Shown piece by piece: positions 48,833 through 58,193 of a DNA stretch of 64,000 bases (its first letter is position 1; each line of letters starts with the position of its first letter). The DNA comes from Hawksworthiomyces lignivorus (taxonomy: Eukaryota; Ascomycota; Sordariomycetes; Ophiostomatales; Ophiostomataceae). The notes below the pieces were generated by a model that was not told the DNA's origin, did no database searches, and was given only the letters and a program-made list of their open reading frames with translations. The stretch is from positions 186,001 to 250,000 of the forward strand of contig NTMA01000057.1 in assembly GCA_002917075.1 (NCBI GenBank), written 5' to 3'. The position numbers were made by a program, and so were the translations under genes.

Positions 48833-49353
48833 GAAATGGCGTGCCATATATTATATACTGAAGATGGCCTTCAGTTCATGAAAGACTATGTGTCTAAAAT
48901 TTTGTTTCAGTCATTTCATAACACAAAGTACTCCAAACTCTACGCGGTCTTGTCATGCCTGAAACACGTCCTCGGTGCAGTTTGTCACTAGGAAGGCGGG
49001 TGTCACCGAATTAATCGAAGAAGTCATCGCATTTGCATGTTAATGCTATCAATGTTTCAGGCAGTTGATGGCTGAGTAATCCTGGCTGGGCATCAGAATT
49101 GAATTCGATGGCACCCAATAGCACTTTTTGAGCGGGGTTGGGTGGTGATTTGATCCCAAAGTTATCACGATTATTGCTCTTTCGCTATGTAGCACGCTGT
49201 CTACGGAGCCTCTCAGTGGCACTTTTTAATTAACTATCTCTGACCGTCTTGGGCTAGAAGCGCGCTAAGATATCGCGACTAGTTTATACACAAATATAAT
49301 TAGGCTTCAAGTCACTGTGCTCCTGTCAACACGCCATAGTCCCGCCCTGCATC
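48833..49353. other. Intergenic, no gene recognised
   Basis: 3' flank of the Zn2Cys6 gene and promoter of the small C2H2-like gene. Nothing else is seen. Confidence 0.5.
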
Positions 49354-49848
49354 ATGGCTAACATAGTCTGCGAGTGTGGGAAGACTGTCAAAGGCGAGAA
49401 CGCCCTGGCCCAGCACAAGCGGGACTCGTTGAGACATAAACAAAAAGTTGGTCCTAAGAGAAGTAGTACTGGATCAAACAATCCTACTATTGCCAGGGGC
49501 ACAGTTAGTAATGTAACAAACAGAGCTATTCCACACAAGCATGATTCGTCGTTACTAACCAGCGCCGTTCTTGAGCAGTCATCAGTTTCTTCCTCCACGC
49601 CATCTCCCTCTAATTATCCACTCATCCAATTTGTGAAAGCCGGAGAATCTATCGGAGATTATGGAAGGAAGCGAAAAGAACGAGTTCACAAGACAGGCAG
49701 CAGAACCGGATGGGGAATGCCCCATTTAAGGCTCAACTTGTACGGGGATCCCTACATAGAGGGTCTGGGGGATGAGGACTGGAGTCTCTGTGATTCAGAC
49801 TGCGGCTGGTGCGGTCACTGCGCTGATAGCGTCATCATATTCTCATAG
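49354..49848 (+). CDS. Small protein with N-terminal C2H2-like finger and Cys-rich tail (164 aa)
   Basis: Single-exon small gene. The N-terminus CECGKTVKGENALAQH followed by KRDSLRHK has the spacing of a zinc finger (C-X-C-X12-H-X6-H), close to the variant C2H2 type seen in small fungal proteins. The middle is Ser/Thr/Pro-rich and disordered, then a basic patch (GRKRKERVHK). The C-terminus is Cys-rich and acidic (DWSLCDSDCGWCGHCADS). I do not recognise a named family. It lies tail-to-tail with the cyclotransferase-like gene, 47 bases apart. The zinc-finger spacing and stable composition argue that it is real; its function (nucleic-acid or protein binding) is inferred. Confidence 0.6.
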   Translation: MANIVCECGKTVKGENALAQHKRDSLRHKQKVGPKRSSTGSNNPTIARGTVSNVTNRAIPHKHDSSLLTSAVLEQSSVSSSTPSPSNYPLIQFVKAGESIGDYGRKRKERVHKTGSRTGWGMPHLRLNLYGDPYIEGLGDEDWSLCDSDCGWCGHCADSVIIFS

Positions 49849-49895
49849 CATATCCCTTCCAATAGACTGAGTGTTCCTGTTCTCCGTCCGCGACG

Positions 49896-50390
49896 TCAAG
49901 TACTGCCATCTCCCACCAACTCCACCCCGTCAAAAAGATCGATCCAATCGTCTAAACGTGTTCTGGCAAACACCTCAAGGTCCCAAGAATCCGTTGATAG
50001 GTTTTCCGAAGCCCCATCCCAGACGTAGATGTCAGCATCTACTGTGTTTGTGGATGCACCGTCATTTATCTTGTCTGGTATAAGATGTGCCGCAACAGAC
50101 TCTATCTTGTATGTTTCGCCTTCGAAATCGTCTAGCTTGCGACGTTGAGAGGTCGTCTCAGGCTCAAGCACATAGCCATTGACAACTGAGCTCGCATCTT
50201 TGATGACTGCTGGGTAATCGCAATGAAGGACGGTGACGCGCTTATAGCCGACGACAGTCGCTGGTCGCAGCCGAGGAATCTGGTCGACATTTGCAGCACT
50301 GCCAGTTATTGCCCAAGCAAGCAGCGGTTTTGCACAGAGCGTGCCGTAAATAAAAAGTGGCCGCGGGTTTTCAGTAACCACTTTGTCCAT
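49896..50390 (-). CDS. Gamma-glutamylcyclotransferase-like (AIG2-like) protein (164 aa)
   Basis: Single-exon gene for a GGCT/AIG2-like fold protein, a cytosolic family that cyclises gamma-glutamyl amines or peptides. It shows the defining substrate loop FIYGTL (residues 13-18, the YGTL at 15-18), a following HCDYPAV segment, NGYVLEP, and LDDFEGETY with the catalytic-position Glu90. The length of about 164 residues fits fungal AIG2-like proteins. The ATG at 50390 places the YGTL motif at its usual distance. It converges on the small C2H2-like gene. No decay is seen. The true substrate is unknown for this branch. Confidence 0.9.
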   Translation of the reverse strand: MDKVVTENPRPLFIYGTLCAKPLLAWAITGSAANVDQIPRLRPATVVGYKRVTVLHCDYPAVIKDASSVVNGYVLEPETTSQRRKLDDFEGETYKIESVAAHLIPDKINDGASTNTVDADIYVWDGASENLSTDSWDLEVFARTRLDDWIDLFDGVELVGDGST

Positions 50391-51023
50391 GTCTCTAATC
50401 GGTAGACAATACTGTAAACAGGTGTAAAAAGAGTGTAGACGTAAATAAATTGTCTAGGATGCAAAGAATTTTCTTTGTTTCTGAGAGCGAGCCATGCACA
50501 TGGCTTTGTTTTTTAATTCAGCAAGTCTTTCAAGCCAACACGCACAAGAGCAAAATTTTGTCAAATCTCGTAACTGCAGATATTTTGGCGGCTACCTCAG
50601 CTATTGAGACTGGACAGTGCACCTATCCACTTAACACACTGCCACCCAGATCACCAACAAATCCTTTTTAACACTTACATATGCCCCATTATCTAGCTCC
50701 CTACCCGAACGTAGCCGAGAAAAATCTTCACATTGATTCTAGAATCCATTATACGATCAAATGATGTGCGTATTACAAAATCAACAATCTTCAAGACGTA
50801 TCGTGCCCAACGTGCAACGCGGCCTGGGTCAAAAGTTCCTTGACGTTGCCTGAACTCAACTATTCCATGCTTCACAAGCGATGTGAAGTTGACCTCCATG
50901 GCAAATTAGATATTGATTAAAGCCGCCCTATCCGTTCTAAATACATGTTCTATCGTAGTCTTTGTATGTGTCCTAAAGCGCCTTCTGCCTTTAACTGATA
51001 AGTTCTATGCCCACAAGGAAAAT
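50391..51023. other. Intergenic, AT-rich
   Basis: Promoter of the cyclotransferase-like gene and 3' flank of the MFS gene. A 68-codon open stretch at 50693-50899 (minus; starts MEVNFTSLVKHGIVEFRQ) is protein-like but has no known domain; it may be a small gene or a fragment and is not called. Confidence 0.4.
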
Positions 51024-52680
51024 TTAATTTTTAGGCCTGACGGTCTTCCATTCGACGAAGAAACAACTAATGACAGTCAAGCTGGTCATTGCCACAACGA
51101 TGTAGAAGACACTGATGATGGCGCTGTTGTAGTCTTGGAGAAGCGTAAGAAATTGATCGGGAGCGACGAGGTTCCTCAGTTCCACAAGGCCACCGTTAAC
51201 AACATCATTAGGATTAATTGAAGGCAGGTTAGCCAAGTTGGCTACTAAGCGGTTGAGGAAGATGTTCTGAGCTATGGAGAGTGAAATAGAAGAACCGAGA
51301 AATCGAAGGAAGACGACGACGGCAGAGCCAACAGGAATGTCGGAACGACTGAGTACTGTTTGAACAACATTGAGAGGCTGCTGATTGCCAAAGCCGACGC
51401 CGAGACCAAATATGATCTGATAACCCATCAATTTGCTTGTACTAGTGTCGTTGGTGAAGGTTGTGAGAAGCCCAGCTCCAGTGGGCATGAAGACGGCGCT
51501 AAGAATAAAGAACGGCGCGTAGTAGCCAACCTTGCTGATGATAAACCCGGAGGACATGGTGCCTACAACAGTCGCCAAGATTGTGGGGAGCAGCATAATA
51601 CCGGACTTGATGGCGTCTACACCCTTGACTGCCTGAAACCATATGGGGAGATAGTAGACCATGACCATCATGCCAGCGTTGTTAAATAGAGCAAACCACA
51701 TAGCACCGAGAATGCTGCGGTTCTTGAGGATCCGAGGGGGGACAGTAGCAGCTTCTTTCCTCCAAAATTGGATTGAAATAAAACAAGCCCAAAGAACACC
51801 GGCGAGGACGAAAAGAATAATAATACGGGCGTTGCCCCAAGCATACGTGGTGCCTCCCCATTGAAGGGCGAGTACTAGGCAGATGATGGCCGGCAAGGAG
51901 ACGAAGTTGCCAAGAATGTCGAGCTGTTTTAGTTTGCCGACATAGGTGCCAGCACGGGGCTCGAGTTTTTGGTTAGGAATATTCAAAATCAGTAGCGTCA
52001 CAAGAAAGGATACGCCCCCAATTGGAAGGTTGATGTAGAAGCACCATCTCCAGGTAATACTATTGGTGAAAGCACCACCGACGAGGGGTCCGATAACAGA
52101 AGCTATAGCGAAAATAGCACCAAAGACGCCTTGCCAAGCAGGCCGTTCTTGCAGAGGAAGCGTGTGGGACATGATTACCATGGTACCCATGATCATGCCA
52201 GAACCGCCCAGACCTGCGATAGCACGGCCAAGGATGAAGACTTTGGACGAAGGAGCGGCACCGCAAACAGCAGATCCGACTTCGAAAAGAAAGATGCCGG
52301 CCAGGAAGATGGGTTTGGCAGGGTAATGCTTATACACTTTACCCAAGAGCAATTGAAAAGTGCACATGCTCATCAGATAAGCAGTCCCATACCAAGTGAT
52401 ATCGCCGACAGAATGGAATTCATCAGTGATTCGGGGAATGGCGGTTGACACGATATTTTGGTCCTGAAAAATAGACTGTCAGAGGCGGCGAAAAGATATG
52501 ATTTAGAAAACAATAAGACCTTACTATGGTAATTAGGAAGATGGAAAAATAGACAGAAGTCATTATGAGAGCACGCTTTGCCATGCCAGGGTACACCATC
52601 TGCGGCTCTTTGACTGCGGTATTTGGCGTGTTGGGGACCACGCCTGGGGCCATTTCGACGTCGTGAGTAGTTTTAGCCAT
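51024..52680 (-). CDS. MFS drug/metabolite exporter, DHA2-type (2 exons, 531 aa)
   Basis: Major-facilitator transporter of the 14-TM drug:H+ antiporter group, exporting small toxic compounds or metabolites at the plasma membrane. Exons are 52680-52525 and 52463-51024, with a 61-bp intron (GTAAGG..TTCAG) joining FLITI to DQNIVSTAIPRI (motif D1 with its Asp in TM1). Further motifs are LLGKVYKHYPAKP (motif A position), LGRAIAGLGGSGM (motif B), ASVIGPLVGGAF (motif C, typical of antiporters) and WRWCFYINLPIGG, the DHA2 hallmark. It ends with TM14 and a short tail. The gene is divergent from the Zn2Cys6 regulator, with a shared 315-bp promoter, an arrangement typical of self-regulated export modules. 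Confidence 0.94.
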
Positions 52681-52995
52681 TCTAAGAACGAAAATTTGTC
52701 AACTGAATGACTGGACAGAACTTTTTTTTTATGTGAACTAAAATTTTGAACTGTTTTTGTGCTTCAACATCATATATGTACGTGTCTATGGCCAATGCTA
52801 TTTAGCTGTCACTTACATACGAAGTCAGGTGCTTCGGCGCCGAAAATTGAAAAATTAAACCCCGAGCCCCGACCATACAGCGAGAAAAAAAACAGCCTCC
52901 CGATCATCCACCCGCGCAATACGCAATGGATTATTAGACCGCTGTTACGGCATACAAAAGCAAATGAATTTAGTTAAACACAATTATAAATCATT
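52681..52995. promoter_or_regulatory. Shared divergent promoter of the MFS and Zn2Cys6 genes
   Basis: The 315 bases between the two start codons must serve both genes. They contain a perfect 12-bp palindrome TTCGGCGCCGAA (52833-52844), which holds CGG-N2-CCG, and an everted pair CCG-N6-CGG (52939-52950). Zn2Cys6 proteins as a family bind paired CGG triplets, so these are candidate sites for the adjacent regulator. That link is inference. Confidence 0.6.
52833..52844. promoter_or_regulatory. Candidate Zn2Cys6 site, inverted CGG half-sites
   Basis: TTCGGCGCCGAA is a perfect palindrome: CGG (52835-52837), two bases, CCG (52840-52842). Its position between a zinc-cluster regulator and its likely target makes it a reasonable operator-like site. 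Confidence 0.45.
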
Positions 52996-55301
52996 ATGGA
53001 CTTAAATCAGGACCGAGACGTACGGCCGACTAGAGAATTTTCCTGCCTACTCTGTCGGCAGCGAAAAGTCAGATGCAATCGACAGGACCCGTGCTCCAAC
53101 TGCCTCAAGTCCCAGACACACTGCGTCTTTGTCGCCCCAGTTCGGGGCAAGCGCGAGAACTCGCACAAAAGGCGAAAGACAGCCCCCGAGGGGCTTCACG
53201 CGAAATTGCGTCGTTATGAGCGGATGCTCCAGAAGCACGGCGAGAACATCGACACGCCTCTCGAGCGCGACACTTCGGACGACGATGCTGAACCAGATCT
53301 TGGCATCCCAACGCCCGGATCATCCACGTCGCTGGGCATACGACCGCAGGCCGAGACTTTGAAAGCACTACAACCCAGCGGCTGTAGCACAGCAACCTCG
53401 CCCAGAAAGTTTGATAGGTGAGTTACCTATACGATCCCTGCAGTTTGAAGAGCACTCCTAACTTCTTTCATGTAGCATGTTATGGTCGGGAATTCGCAGC
53501 GACGTAAGCATCTTCAGCTGTCTATGACTGTTTCGTTGCATCGACTCTAATTTTTCTGGTACACAGCTTGAGCACCCGTATGATTCTGCTCTAAATGAAC
53601 CAATTGAGCATGCGGACTCCACGGACAAAAACGACAACTCTCTCCTCGCATGGCTAGAAGGCCATCCCAGCAGCGAGCCATGTTCATCCGACCTTCACGA
53701 ATTCTATCCTAATACAGCGACATTCTCTCAACTTCAGGGTATCTTCACAGATCAGGTTGGTACCCTGCTAAATGTGCTTCATCTTCCCTCTCTGTTTCGC
53801 ACTATGGCCACCGCACTCGCTAGCTCTGAGAGCATGCCGAAGAGCACCGAAGCTCTTTTGCTCTGCTTCTGCCTAGCCACCACCAGCACCATGTCGCAAG
53901 ACCAATGCAAGACTGTGTTTAATCGAGACAAGACTTTTGTGCTACGCAAGTACAAGAACGCTGCTGCGCAATCTCTCTCAAACGCTGGTCTTGTCCATTC
54001 TCCTGACTTGGCAAACTTGAAAGCTTTTTCGCTGTATCTGGTATGTTTGCACTGCAACGCGATTCGTATCTTACAAATCTAATGATGGATTGCAGTTTGG
54101 AATTAGGGGTTCCTGTCGTCTCGGTACGCTTCACACGTTATCTGGGCTGGCAGTTCGGCTGGCTGTGCGAGCTGGCCTGCATCGTGACGGCGACACTTTG
54201 GGTATACTGCCTTTCGAAACAGAGCTGCGTCGTCGGCTTTGGTGGCACACAATTCAACTTGATTTCCGGATGGCGGACTCGTTGAGAATTCGACCGTCAT
54301 TGGATGGGTTTATCGGAGACGCGAAACCCCCATCAAATGTGGAAGATGAGGACATCAGCCCAGGCATGGCGGAGCCGCCCAAAGAGCGAATCGGTATTAC
54401 TTCTATGGCAATATTTCGCATTCGCTGCGATATCACCGAGTTTCTCAAACGTCTGTATCTTGGTTCCTTGACCTCGAATGCCAGCGGTTTTGACATCATC
54501 GGCAACGCTGCAATTTCCGTGAAAGAAAAAGAGCAAATGATATCCGAATTACAAGACGCATTCGAATCTAGATACTTGCGATATTGCGATCCCGCGGAAC
54601 CGCTGCATATGTATATATCAATTGTAGTTCGCTCTGTCATCTGTAGGATGAAGGTCCTCATGTACAATCCGAGATACTATGCCGAAAAACAGATACAGCC
54701 GACTGCAGGTGACCGGGAAGCCATGTTTGCCAACGCGAGCAAGCTATTGGAGTACGCGGCTCTCCTCCGCAACACACCCAGCTTTCACAGGTACATGGGC
54801 CGCACGAACGCCACGTACATCTGGGAAACCATTCTCTACGTCCTTATTTCTGCTCGTCACCGCCGAGCCGGTCCCGATATTGAGCGGCTCTGGTACCTTA
54901 TCGGCATCCTCGTTGCTCCCAATCGTGACACTTTTGGCAGAGCAGCAGATGCTGTTTATGTCGCTCTTTCTAAATGGATTCCAGAAGTATGGGATGAGTA
55001 TGCTGCTGCTGCTAGGTCGCAAGGGCTTCCTATGCCAGAGCAACCGGATTATCTTGCAAAAATGAAAGCATCCCGCGGCGCGGCAAGAGCTCAGTCTGAG
55101 AGCCGAGAGGCTGTTGTTGCGTCGACTCACATGGATGTGGTGGTGGTAGAGTCGATAGAGACGCTGCAAAAAGACGTGTTGCCTCCAGACGGCTATTTTC
55201 AATTTTCAGATCTAGACGCTTTTACTGCGGATCCAAATGAATGGCATCAGTGGGAGCAGCTGCTGGCAGGGGAGGATCCATTTGATGTTTGCTTCAATTA
55301 G
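52996..55301 (+). CDS. Zn2Cys6 transcription factor (4 exons, 709 aa)
   Basis: Fungal zinc-cluster regulator with a fungal-specific TF domain. Exons are 52996-53417, 53476-53503, 53567-54040 and 54096-55301, including a 28-base mini-exon (codons MLWSGIRSD). Introns are 58, 63 and 55 bp with GT..AG, and every phase fits. The zinc cluster FSCLLCRQRKVRCNRQ continues with DPCSNCLKSQTHC: Cys17, 20, 27, 33, 36 and 43 (C-X2-C-X6-C-X5-C-X2-C-X6-C). A short basic linker and a helix (LHAKLRRYERMLQKHG), probably the dimerising coiled coil, follow. Across the last intron SLYL joins FGIRGSC, LHTLSGLAVRLAVRAGLHRDG, the conserved core of the fungal TF domain, then LRRRLWWHTIQLDFRMAD. The C-terminus is acidic with DLDAF. 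It is divergent from the DHA2-type exporter, so that gene is its likely target. Confidence 0.93.
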
Positions 55302-56342
55302 ACCTAGTAATAGTGCGGTGAAACCTCAGCAATAGGGATCTAGTCGAGAAATTTCTATGCAGTTGTGCTCCGGAGGCAGCGCCTTGGCAATTATCGGCTC
55401 TGCTCTTCATCAATTCACTTGCAACTTAGCAGAATTCTACAGTTTCAACATTCTAACCTGTAAGGCATTCTGTTTTATCTACGGCATGGGTTCCCCCTTC
55501 GACATCGTCTATTAGTTCACGTTTTCAGAACAAAGCGCAGGACATTCGAAACCATTGGCGACATGTATGGTGACGTGTGATAAAAAGCCTCTGAAAAATA
55601 ATATGAATGACTTCTAGCTGAATAGATGCCGGAAGATCAGATTGCCAGATACAATGTAAGATATGCAATAATAATTCGATATTAATACTGTATAAACTCC
55701 AACAAAATGTTGCCATTGCATGAACCGTGAGCCAAGTGATCAGGAATATCTAGAGATTTCCTTAAGAACATTGCACACCCGAGTGAGAACTCCGTGGGGC
55801 AATCCATGCTACCTGACTCCTCACAACCTAGTAGACAATGATCTCAAGATGGAGCCGCTAACCATATGCGTATAGACTGTATGGAGTACCATTGCTGCTC
55901 TCACGCCAACTTGGTGGTGCCTATTATTTCCACTTTGAGCAAAGTCATTACAGTAGTAGCAAATTGTCGGGGGAACACAAAGCGAGCTAGCAAATGTGCT
56001 GTATCGGACTTTCGATTGAAAGGCGTATGTGAAAACTATGTGGATTTCGCGGGGAAGGCCTCTGAAGGCTTCAAAGATTACAATCATAGTTATAGTTTTC
56101 TACATTCCCCAAAGTATGATATTTGTAGCGACATTCTCAAGTTCTAGCATTCTAGAACTACTTATCTTGAATTTATTAATACCCCACTTCGCACATTAAG
56201 AGCGCATTAACAGCAGATTAAGGTACTACCATATTCCGATTGCTTCTTTGTTATAAGGTCCGTTAATAACTTTCTTGCGCGGCATTGTGCTCTAGACTAA
56301 ACAATACTTTACTACCGTACTGGACCACGTCCCTTCCCCATC
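55302..56342. other. Intergenic, AT-rich, no gene recognised
   Basis: 3' flank of the regulator and 5' flank of the DUF1593 pseudogene. It holds a small hairpin (56140-56159). Nothing else is seen. Confidence 0.5.
56140..56159. repeat. Hairpin, 8-bp arms, 4-base loop
   Basis: AGTTCTAG (56140-56147), CATT, CTAGAACT (56152-56159). No coding sequence ends immediately before it, so a terminator role is not supported. Confidence 0.6.
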
Positions 56343-57816
56343 ATGAATGAGCAGAATCCACTCCGAAGATTCAATTCTAAGCCCAGGGTTTTCATCATTA
56401 CTGACATCTGCAACGAGCCGGATGATGCCGAATCTCTCGTTCGATACCTCCTCTATACCAATGAGCTTGACACTAAAGGGCTTGTTGCTTGCACTTCGAC
56501 GCATATGAAGAAGAAGGTAGGACGTGAAGCCATTGTTGACATTGTAAACGCGTACGGCCAAGTTGTTCATAATTTAAACAAGCACGTCCATCCTAGCAAC
56601 CCTTACCCTGAGGTTCAAGTTCTCCTTGATCTTATTAAAAGCGGTTCTCCAGTCTATGATAAAGAAGCCTTAAAGCCTGGCTTTCAGCTTAGTGATGGCG
56701 CCAAGCTCCTTATAGGTGTAGTAGATGAATCGGAGCAGCCACTATGGACTCTATGTTGGGGTGGCACTAATGTGCTCGCTCAAGCCCTACAGCATATTCA
56801 TAACACGAAATCAGCCCCCCGGACTTTTCTATTCCAATCCAAAGTGCGAGTCTACGCGATCTCTGACCAAGACGACACCGGCCTATGGATGAGAGTCAAG
56901 TTTCCAGACTTCTTCTATATATGTTCTGTCCACGGCTGGTGCATGTATGGCCTGGCGACATGGAGCGGGATATCAAGCTCCGCCGACGCAGGGAGTTCTG
57001 ATCCTACTAAAGTGAGCAAAGGCTAGTTAAAGGAGCACATCCAAATTGGACCCCTTGGCACAGCATAACCCACACCGAAATTTCCCATGGAAGGAGATAA
57101 GCCGACATTCCTATATCTTATCCAAAACGGTCTAGGCTCCCCGGAGCATCCAGAGTGGGGGAGTTCGGGAGGCCGATATGATCGGGTGGATCTCAGCATG
57201 GCGGCAAACCATTACGGTGACACTTGCGATGCAGTTGTCGGAAAGGACGGAAAAACATACTGTAGCCAACACGCTATCATTTGGCGTTGGCGAGACGCGT
57301 ACCAGAACGACTTTGCCGCTCTTATGCAATGGACCCTCACTGACCAGCTCGATCGAGTCAATCATGCTCCGGTAATCGCTGTTAATGGTTCCAGCGGCCC
57401 AGAACCCCTCCAGCTAGTGATTGAAGCTAATGGAATGCTGTCTCCCGACGCATCCCACACCTTCGACCCAAATGGGAACACACTTAGTTTCCTATGGTAC
57501 CAATATATAGAACCAACGGTGGTGACAGGGCTCATACCGCCGCAGATTCCCCACTTGGAGATAGTCACAACTGATGCTGATGGGCTTAGCAAGATGGTCG
57601 AGGTTAAAATGCCTCCCCCAGAAAAGTTTTGGTATAGATCTTATCAGTTGCGAACCGCTGGAGAAAGGACAAGTATACCATCTGATTTTGGAAGTGAAGA
57701 ATAGCGGTGAACCACCTCTAACTACTTACAAGCGAGTCGTGATCCAGACCACAAACAAGAGTCTCCAGGGAGGTAGAGGGTTTCCCGTGGACACAAATGC
57801 TGACTGGTTAGACTAA
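56343..57816 (+). pseudogene. Broken DUF1593 (cellulose-binding / nucleoside-hydrolase-like) gene
   Basis: The sequence follows fungal DUF1593 proteins from end to end: KPRVFIITDICNEPDD at the N-terminus (the Asp-rich hydrolase-like site), GQVVHNLNKHVHPSNPYP, LWTLCWGGTNVLAQALQHI, VRVYAISDQDDTGLWMR, then PTFLYLIQNGLG, IIWRWRDAYQNDFAALMQWT and the C-terminal DUF1593_C part ending LILEVKNSGEPPLTTYKRVV. Two in-frame stops break it: TAG at 57024-57026, where the family has Trp (VSK..LKEHIQIG follows), and TAA at 57066-57068, where an aromatic residue is usual. A frameshift lies near 57612-57618 (MPPPEK to FGIDLIS). There is no intron that removes the stops. No signal peptide is visible, although secreted members exist. 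TGG to TAG fits a G-to-A change; the TAA does not fit simple C-to-T decay. The N-terminal half (228 aa) could still be translated. Confidence 0.88.
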
Positions 57817-58193
57817 ACACCCAAGCATAATATTGGCTCCCTGAATTAAAAGAGTGGGATTTCTATACATATTGCACAAGTTACAGTCCCATAGAATTCA
57901 TCTCGATTTTTATACGGTCTGAGTAATGTGAAAATAATGATGTCTTCATTTGATATGATAAATTTGGCTTTTCAAAAATATTAAATATTAAACATTTACA
58001 TAAAGAGGCACTGCGTTATATCGCCACAGCAAGGTAAAACGAGGCGCTTCTGCAGGGAAATAAATGTGCAGGCCCAAATGTGCCCTTCATCACTCTTCAT
58101 TACAACCCCTTAGACACAGCAACAGGTGCAATCAGGAGCAGAGTTTGTCTGATCTTGTCCATGAGTGCAAGAGTGTTGTTCAAGTCATTCAAC
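57817..58193. other. Intergenic, AT-rich, converging 3' ends
   Basis: Between the DUF1593 pseudogene and the 3' end of the LysM gene. No gene is recognised. Confidence 0.5.

Noticed and set aside
56140..56159. Hairpin as a transcription terminator
   Set aside because: It is not at the end of a gene, and fungal polymerase II termination does not use this kind of hairpin.
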